From contig JAGLON010000037.1 in assembly GCA_023138975.1 (NCBI GenBank), positions 1-38,597 on the forward strand: 38,597 bases of DNA, written 5' to 3'. The translations under genes were made by a program, and so were the position numbers. This document shows, one piece after another, positions 34,226 to 38,597 of the stretch (position 1 is its first letter; every line of letters starts with the position of its first letter). The stretch comes from Candidatus Zixiibacteriota bacterium. GTDB taxonomy: Bacteria > Zixibacteria > MSB-5A5 > GN15 > JAAZOE01. The notes beneath the pieces are model-generated. The model was not told where the DNA came from, made no database searches, and saw only the letters and a list, made by a program, of their open reading frames with translations.

Positions 34226-37200
34226 ATGTATTGGAGACGAATTGTATGTCTTGTGGCGGTATTGGTCCTGTTTTCTACTGGAGCGGTAATGGCCGATAAT
34301 TGGTTTGATAACTTACAACAGGGCGGTTCGATGAACGGCTTTGCAGTAGAAGCAATATATCTAAATGGTAAAGATGAGGCGATTGGCGCCCGTATGCTGC
34401 ATCTGAAAACCGGTTTTACAATGGATATGTTTCAACTGCAGTCAGTACCACAGGCCCTTCTATGGGTGAATTCGCCGCCAGATAACGATATGGGAATGCC
34501 GCATACGTGTGAGCATCTTCTGCTCGGTAAGGGCAGTAAGGGCCGATATGTTGCATCTTTAGAAGATATGTCGCTTGGAACAAGCACCGCTTATACTGCG
34601 CAAGTTTACACTGCCTACCCGTTTAGCAGCGGGGGGGGCAACGATGTGTTTTTTAATTTATTCAAGGAAAAACTTGATGCTATGCTGCATCCTGATTTTT
34701 CCGATGAAGAAATCCGCCGGGAAGTCTGCAATATCGGAGTGACAGAGGATCCGACTTCAGGCGAGATGACGCTTGATGAAAAAGGTACCGTCTATACCGA
34801 GATGGTAAGTGCGTTTGAAAAACATTGGTACTATCTCTACGGAAAACTTGATGAAATGGTTTACGGCGGTAATCATCCGCTTTCCAACGTATCGGGAGGT
34901 GTCCCGTCAGCAATTAGGATGATGACGCCTGAGGACTTACGTGAGTTTCACAATAAACGGTATCAACTAAACAATATGGGTATGATCGTGACCTACCCAG
35001 AAGATATTGCCCACGATGATCTCCTCCAAAAAATCGATAATATACTAAAAGAGCTGGACACATCCGGAATAGCAGGAAACATCCCACGGACTAAAATAGT
35101 TTTCCCCCCGGCCAAGTCCTCAGCTCAACCCGGTGAAATACATCTGACTTATTATCCCGGTTCAAATGAACAGGATCCCGGCAACATTGCTTATTATTGG
35201 CCGGCCGACCTGGAACTTGATTTGAAAGAAAGAACGTTATTGAGTATCTTTATGTATTGCTTGGGCGGTTCGCAAACTTCTAACCTCTATAATAAGTTTA
35301 TCAACTCTGAGACACGCGTAATCGATTTAGGAGCCAATTGGGTCTGGTCGAGTGTTGATGATAAAGTTGGTCATGTGGTCGCCATTGGTATTTCCAATGT
35401 TAACGCTGATTTAATCAACAAATCGAAAATCGCCTCCTTAAGAAAGCTTATCCAGGAAGAAATCGCCTCTGTCATGTCTCTCAAAGCCGGCTCAGAAGAG
35501 TTGGATGATTTTAACGCTCGTGCTTTGAGTCACCTGAAACAATCAATTAAATCAACCGAAAATTATCTCAATTCGCCTCCTGGATTCGGACTTCGTGGCG
35601 GCGGCGGTGGTGGTTGGTATGGCTTGATGAAAGAGTTGGAAGAAGTCCCCGGATTTAAAAAATCAATGGTGATGAAAGAGATGTTCAATGATATTTTGTC
35701 TGAACTGGAAAAAGATGAGAATATCTGGAGCGGTTTGTTAGCCAAGTGTAATCTGGCCGGAAAGAGCCCGTATGGGGTTGGATGTAAAGCAGATCCATCA
35801 ATGTTGGTTAAGGCGATTGAAGCAAAAAACAATCGGTTGACTAATTTTGCCGATGCACTGAAAACAAAGTATGCCGTGGCTACCAGCGAAGAGGCTATTG
35901 CCAAATACAAAGAAGAATATGACGCCAACACGAAAATAATTAATGATGAAACGGCGAAGATTCCCATGCCTAAGTTTCTGGATAACCCGCCGATGTCGTT
36001 TGACGCTCAGCTTGACTATAAAATCATCAATTTAGGCGGCTCTGTTCCGTTGGTCGCATCAACTTTCAAAAGCATGACTTCGGCGACTCTTGGAGCAGCC
36101 TTTAATCTGCGTAGTCTTCCTGAGGACAAGCTTATATATGTCCCGTTATTGAGTGATTTAATCACTCAGGTGGGAGTTGTAAAAGATGGTGAAGTCGTTG
36201 AATTCGCGGATTTGACTGAGAGACTAAAAAATGAAATCTTACGATTAAGAAGTTTTATATCGACAAATCCTTCAACAGGTCGAGTAGAACTGATGCTGCG
36301 AGGTTCGGGCAGCAATTTGGAAGAAAGTGCTCGCGCCATTGAATGGATGCGAGCCGGTTTGTTTTCGCCGTATCTTGAAGAAGATAACCTTCAGCGCCTG
36401 CGGGATGTCGTGGAAAGTAATATTCAAGGCTTGAGAAACCGCATGAAAGGAAGCGAGGAAGGCTGGGTGCAGGAACCCGCCAATAGTTATCGCTATCAGG
36501 ATGACCCACTGTTATTGGCCGGTTATTGTTTCCTGACACAAGACCATTTTATGCACCGCATTAAATGGCGTTTAATGGATGTTAGAACTGAAGAAACTTC
36601 TGTTGAGGTTCAGAGCTTATTCGATGATCTCGCTACCGGAGCGCAAGCTCAAACTAAGGACGAACTGGCCGAATTCGCAAATACATTTACGGCAAAAGAC
36701 CCGGTGTCATTTAGCTCAGGTAGTTTCGGAGTCTTTGCCCAAACATATCTGGAGGCCTCGGCTGAAGCTCAGGATATTTTAATTGAGGCGTTGCAGGATT
36801 TAAGTGCAATTCTTCCTACTGCTTCTGAACAAACAGCTGCATATGATTGGGGTTACTTATCCAATCAAATGAAAAACGACTTACTCTATCAGCCGGGAAA
36901 AGTCCTTGAAGATATCAAAGAAGTTCTGGCGCTAATCCGTCATAAAGACAATTTACGAATGTATCTTGTCTCTAATGAAAAAGACTGCGCCATGCTGCTA
37001 CCAAAACTTGATGTTTTTGTGGGCAACCTAAACTCAACACCGGTAATTCCAGCGACATATGCGAAAACTCCGGTCGTCTGGGATCGGATGAAAAGCAGAT
37101 ACCCCACAGTGGATAAGCCGACCTATGTTGGTTTAATTAATGACAATACCAGAAACGGAGTATTTATTTTTACTGCCGACTGTGCTAATCTGAATTCTAC

Positions 37201-37798
37201 CGATCAGAGCCAGCTTCTTGATTATGTAGCTGCCCGCTTATACGGCGGGGGAGGAGCACATTCAATGTTTATGAAAACATGGAGTGCCGGATTAGCCTAT
37301 TCTAATGGTTTGCGTTCGAGTGAAACTAACGGCAGGATTATTTATTATGCAGAACGCTGTCCTGATCTGGCAACGACTATGAGGTTCGTTGTGAATGAGC
37401 TAAAAACCGCTTCAGAAGACCCCAAACTGGCCGAATACGCGATTGCGCAGGCTTTTGTGGGCAATAGGGGCTCGAATAGTTATGAAAGCCGAGGAGCCGC
37501 GATGGCTGCTAATCTGGCCGACGGCATAACTCCCGAAGCTATCGCGGGATTCCGCCAAAGAATCCTGGCCTTGAGAAATAACGAAAATCTATCGGAAGAC
37601 CTTTTTCAAAGAATGCAATCCGTCTATGGAAAGGTTCTGATTGGTTATGGGGGCAACCTGTCCGATTATAAAGATGGTAACTACTTTATCATCGGCCCGG
37701 AGGATCAATTCAAAAGCCTGAGCGAATGTGTTGAACCGGTCGAGGGAGAACAGGATATATACCGGCTGTATCCGCGTGATTTCTGGATCACAAAATAA
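34226..37798 (+). CDS. Secreted M16 metallopeptidase (PreP/insulysin-like, single-chain)
   Basis: 1190 residues. Signal peptide MYWRRIVCLVAVLVLFSTGA, cleaved near VMA|DN. The inverted zinc motif HTCEH (His93, Glu96, His97) follows DMGMPH, the hallmark of M16; a downstream EEIRREVCNIG supplies the third ligand, probably Glu166. The length of over 1100 residues places all four M16 domains in one chain, like the M16C presequence proteases. An unusual Gly run (GLRGGGGGGWYG, about 454-465) lies in the hinge region between the halves. The C-terminal inactive half has RLYGGGGAHSMFMKTWSAGLAYSNG, matching the substrate-binding segment of the family. Secretion to the periplasm or beyond suggests degradation of short unfolded peptides outside the cytoplasm. 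AGAAGGGA precedes the ATG. It is monocistronic, ending before the rRNA operon. Confidence 0.9.
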   Translation: MYWRRIVCLVAVLVLFSTGAVMADNWFDNLQQGGSMNGFAVEAIYLNGKDEAIGARMLHLKTGFTMDMFQLQSVPQALLWVNSPPDNDMGMPHTCEHLLLGKGSKGRYVASLEDMSLGTSTAYTAQVYTAYPFSSGGGNDVFFNLFKEKLDAMLHPDFSDEEIRREVCNIGVTEDPTSGEMTLDEKGTVYTEMVSAFEKHWYYLYGKLDEMVYGGNHPLSNVSGGVPSAIRMMTPEDLREFHNKRYQLNNMGMIVTYPEDIAHDDLLQKIDNILKELDTSGIAGNIPRTKIVFPPAKSSAQPGEIHLTYYPGSNEQDPGNIAYYWPADLELDLKERTLLSIFMYCLGGSQTSNLYNKFINSETRVIDLGANWVWSSVDDKVGHVVAIGISNVNADLINKSKIASLRKLIQEEIASVMSLKAGSEELDDFNARALSHLKQSIKSTENYLNSPPGFGLRGGGGGGWYGLMKELEEVPGFKKSMVMKEMFNDILSELEKDENIWSGLLAKCNLAGKSPYGVGCKADPSMLVKAIEAKNNRLTNFADALKTKYAVATSEEAIAKYKEEYDANTKIINDETAKIPMPKFLDNPPMSFDAQLDYKIINLGGSVPLVASTFKSMTSATLGAAFNLRSLPEDKLIYVPLLSDLITQVGVVKDGEVVEFADLTERLKNEILRLRSFISTNPSTGRVELMLRGSGSNLEESARAIEWMRAGLFSPYLEEDNLQRLRDVVESNIQGLRNRMKGSEEGWVQEPANSYRYQDDPLLLAGYCFLTQDHFMHRIKWRLMDVRTEETSVEVQSLFDDLATGAQAQTKDELAEFANTFTAKDPVSFSSGSFGVFAQTYLEASAEAQDILIEALQDLSAILPTASEQTAAYDWGYLSNQMKNDLLYQPGKVLEDIKEVLALIRHKDNLRMYLVSNEKDCAMLLPKLDVFVGNLNSTPVIPATYAKTPVVWDRMKSRYPTVDKPTYVGLINDNTRNGVFIFTADCANLNSTDQSQLLDYVAARLYGGGGAHSMFMKTWSAGLAYSNGLRSSETNGRIIYYAERCPDLATTMRFVVNELKTASEDPKLAEYAIAQAFVGNRGSNSYESRGAAMAANLADGITPEAIAGFRQRILALRNNENLSEDLFQRMQSVYGKVLIGYGGNLSDYKDGNYFIIGPEDQFKSLSECVEPVEGEQDIYRLYPRDFWITK

Positions 37799-37821
37799 CC
37801 GTTATGCGGTGCACAATATAT

Positions 37822-37855
37822 ACGGCCGATTCACTTCTGAATCGGCCGTTTTTTT
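37822..37855 (+). terminator. Intrinsic terminator insulating the rRNA operon
   Basis: Perfect 11-bp stem ACGGCCGATTC (37822-37832) / GAATCGGCCGT (37839-37849), 6-base loop, then T7. It ends transcription of the M16 peptidase. Confidence 0.93.
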
Positions 37856-37856
37856 A

Positions 37857-38165
37857 GGCGTAATAAGTCTTTAGTATTGGTCATAATTATACATATATAG
37901 TAATAATAAATGTAATGATAATATCTCTGTGAGTCCATGAATAATACCCTTTTTAGATAGATGTTTTTAGAAGAAATAAAGAGTGATTTCAAATCGAAAC
38001 GTCTCTTTCTGAAACAAGGGCAATTAATATTAAAAAAAATCCGTATATATTAAAAGGGAATGTAAGAGGTCGTTGCTTTTGCGAAAAAAAACCCAAAAAG
38101 ACAGCGTTTGCCATGTTGTTGTTATGCATAGTGTTAAGGCTGGCTAAAAGTTCGTTTTTTGATGC
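37857..38165. other. AT-rich non-coding stretch upstream of the rRNA promoters
   Basis: No convincing coding frame: short open frames on the minus strand have no ribosome-binding site or recognisable sequence. The segment is strongly A/T rich and includes several A tracts (for example 38031-38039 and 38083-38090) that could act as UP-element or bent-DNA sequences for the promoters that follow. I see no other feature. Confidence 0.6.
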
Positions 38166-38209
38166 TGAAAAAAAAATAAAAATAATTTGCAATTGCGTGC
38201 ATAAATCGC

Positions 38210-38238
38210 TTGACATCGATTAGGTAAAGTATTATAGT
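38210..38238 (+). promoter_or_regulatory. rRNA operon promoter P1
   Basis: Consensus TTGACA (38210-38215), ideal 17-base spacer, TATAGT (38233-38238). An A/T-only block at 38167-38187 lies upstream, where an UP element would be. Confidence 0.8.
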
Positions 38239-38320
38239 CACGTGCCGATGAGATGATAGGGCACTAATATGAAAGAGGTTAAGCAACTTTGAAACGACTG
38301 GAAAAAATAAAAAAAACCTC

Positions 38321-38349
38321 TTGACAGCCTGAAATTGATTCCGTATCAT
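38321..38349 (+). promoter_or_regulatory. rRNA operon promoter P2
   Basis: Consensus TTGACA (38321-38326), 17-base spacer, TATCAT (38344-38349). An A tract (38302-38316) precedes it as a likely UP element. It lies 111 bases after P1, the tandem arrangement seen at many bacterial rrn operons. Confidence 0.8.
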
Positions 38350-38356
38350 GCAAATC

Positions 38357-38383
38357 TGCCGGCGAGATTGGTCGGCAATTTTT
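38357..38383 (+). promoter_or_regulatory. Terminator-like hairpin at the start of the rRNA leader
   Basis: TGCCG (38357-38361) pairs with CGGCA (38373-38377) and five T follow (38379-38383), directly after the predicted P2 transcription start. It may be a pause or weak terminator overridden by the antitermination complex. The 5-bp stem is short. Confidence 0.35.
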
Positions 38384-38389
38384 GTCGAA

Positions 38390-38404
38390 GTTCTTTGAAA
38401 AATT
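38390..38404 (+). promoter_or_regulatory. boxA-like rRNA antitermination site
   Basis: GTTCTTTGAAAAATT resembles the boxA consensus of rRNA leaders (TGCTCTTTAACAA in Escherichia coli), the binding site for NusB-NusE. Its place between P2 and the 16S gene fits. Confidence 0.6.
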
Positions 38405-38459
38405 AATAGTATGTGCCAAAATGACCAAATGTCGAGAATGAACTGTTTGGCGGGAAATG

Positions 38460-38478
38460 ATCTTGAAAAAGATTTTTT
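38460..38478 (+). promoter_or_regulatory. Small GAAA-tetraloop hairpin with T tract in rRNA leader
   Basis: ATCTT (38460-38464), loop GAAA, AAGAT (38469-38473), then more T. It could be a pause site or part of leader folding; the AT-only stem is too weak for a confident terminator call. Confidence 0.3.
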
Positions 38479-38570
38479 CTGCCCACAATTCCAAAACGAA
38501 CAACAATATACAGTGTCTATATGAGTGGATACTTTTCGTTGTTTTTGATTTTGATTATATCAAATAAAAA

Positions 38571-38597
38571 TAGACGGAGAGTTTGATCCTGGCTCAG
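38571..38597 (+). rRNA. 16S ribosomal RNA, 5' end only
   Basis: The last 20 bases (38578-38597) are AGAGTTTGATCCTGGCTCAG, the universal 27F site at positions 8-27 of 16S rRNA. The mature 5' end is therefore near 38571 and the gene continues past the window edge. The window stops precisely at the end of this conserved site, which is typical of an assembly breaking at a repeated rRNA operon. Confidence 0.97.

Noticed and set aside
37989..38506. Three overlapping short open frames on the minus strand upstream of 16S
   Set aside because: They overlap the rRNA promoters and leader, lack ribosome-binding sites and show no protein-like pattern; they arise from A-tract sequence.
1..38597. CRISPR arrays, tRNA genes, insertion sequences, prophage
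   Set aside because: Reading the intergenic gaps showed no spaced direct repeats, no cloverleaf-like sequence, no transposase and no phage-type genes.

Overview
The window looks like a chromosomal segment of an uncultured, Gram-negative bacterium of the FCB (Fibrobacteres-Chlorobi-Bacteroidetes) superphylum, possibly a Zixibacteria-like lineage. The grounds are three very large secreted proteins with a type-IX-secretion/FlgD-like C-terminal domain ending in GKLVI(I/M)K, an outer-membrane polysaccharide export protein, frequent GTG/TTG starts and patchy Shine-Dalgarno sites. The lineage is inference; the last 27 bases are the 5' end of a 16S rRNA gene, so extending the contig would settle it.

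Layout. 1-4495: a 5'-truncated TPR protein, an unusual RsbW-like ATPase/RsbU-like phosphatase fusion, and a membrane diguanylate cyclase. 4674-12290: an apparent eight-gene operon for an exported or surface polysaccharide (Wza-type export protein, TPR protein, BY-kinase, XrtA/PEP-CTERM-type polysaccharide deacetylase, a DprE1-DprE2 pair, and an ABC-2 exporter). 12400-15471: an M20 dipeptidase, an SDR lacking the usual Tyr/Lys, and an EamA transporter, closed by a bidirectional terminator. 15520-16653 (-): an M29 aminopeptidase. 16783-17802: a DUF3179 protein interrupted by one in-frame TGA exactly where the first Cys of its CPLC motif should be. 17988-28670: three paralogous secreted proteins of about 850 residues around an MFS transporter and a GT-B-like glycosyltransferase. 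28816-30228: a secreted bleomycin-hydrolase-family protease. 30482-33450: a TrkA-TrkH potassium uptake pair. 33550-34044: a rubrerythrin-like ferritin-fold protein. 34226-37798: a secreted M16 metallopeptidase. 37799-38597: terminator, tandem rRNA promoters, leader with boxA-like site, and the start of 16S rRNA.

Most notable observation: the DUF3179 gene reads as one 339-residue protein if TGA 17095-17097 is decoded as selenocysteine, giving U-P-L-C. Immediately downstream the RNA can form a hairpin with a perfect 8-bp outer stem and an apical loop at bacterial-SECIS distance. TGA is used as a normal stop elsewhere in the window, including at the end of this same gene, so a general code change is not the explanation. 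A sequencing error or fresh nonsense mutation remains the main alternative.

Taken together the genes describe an envelope-centred, protein-degrading heterotroph: four peptidases (M20, M29, C1B, M16), surface proteins, polysaccharide export linked to c-di-GMP and kinase signalling, and potassium homeostasis beside the rRNA operon. No tRNA, CRISPR array, insertion sequence or phage gene was seen.
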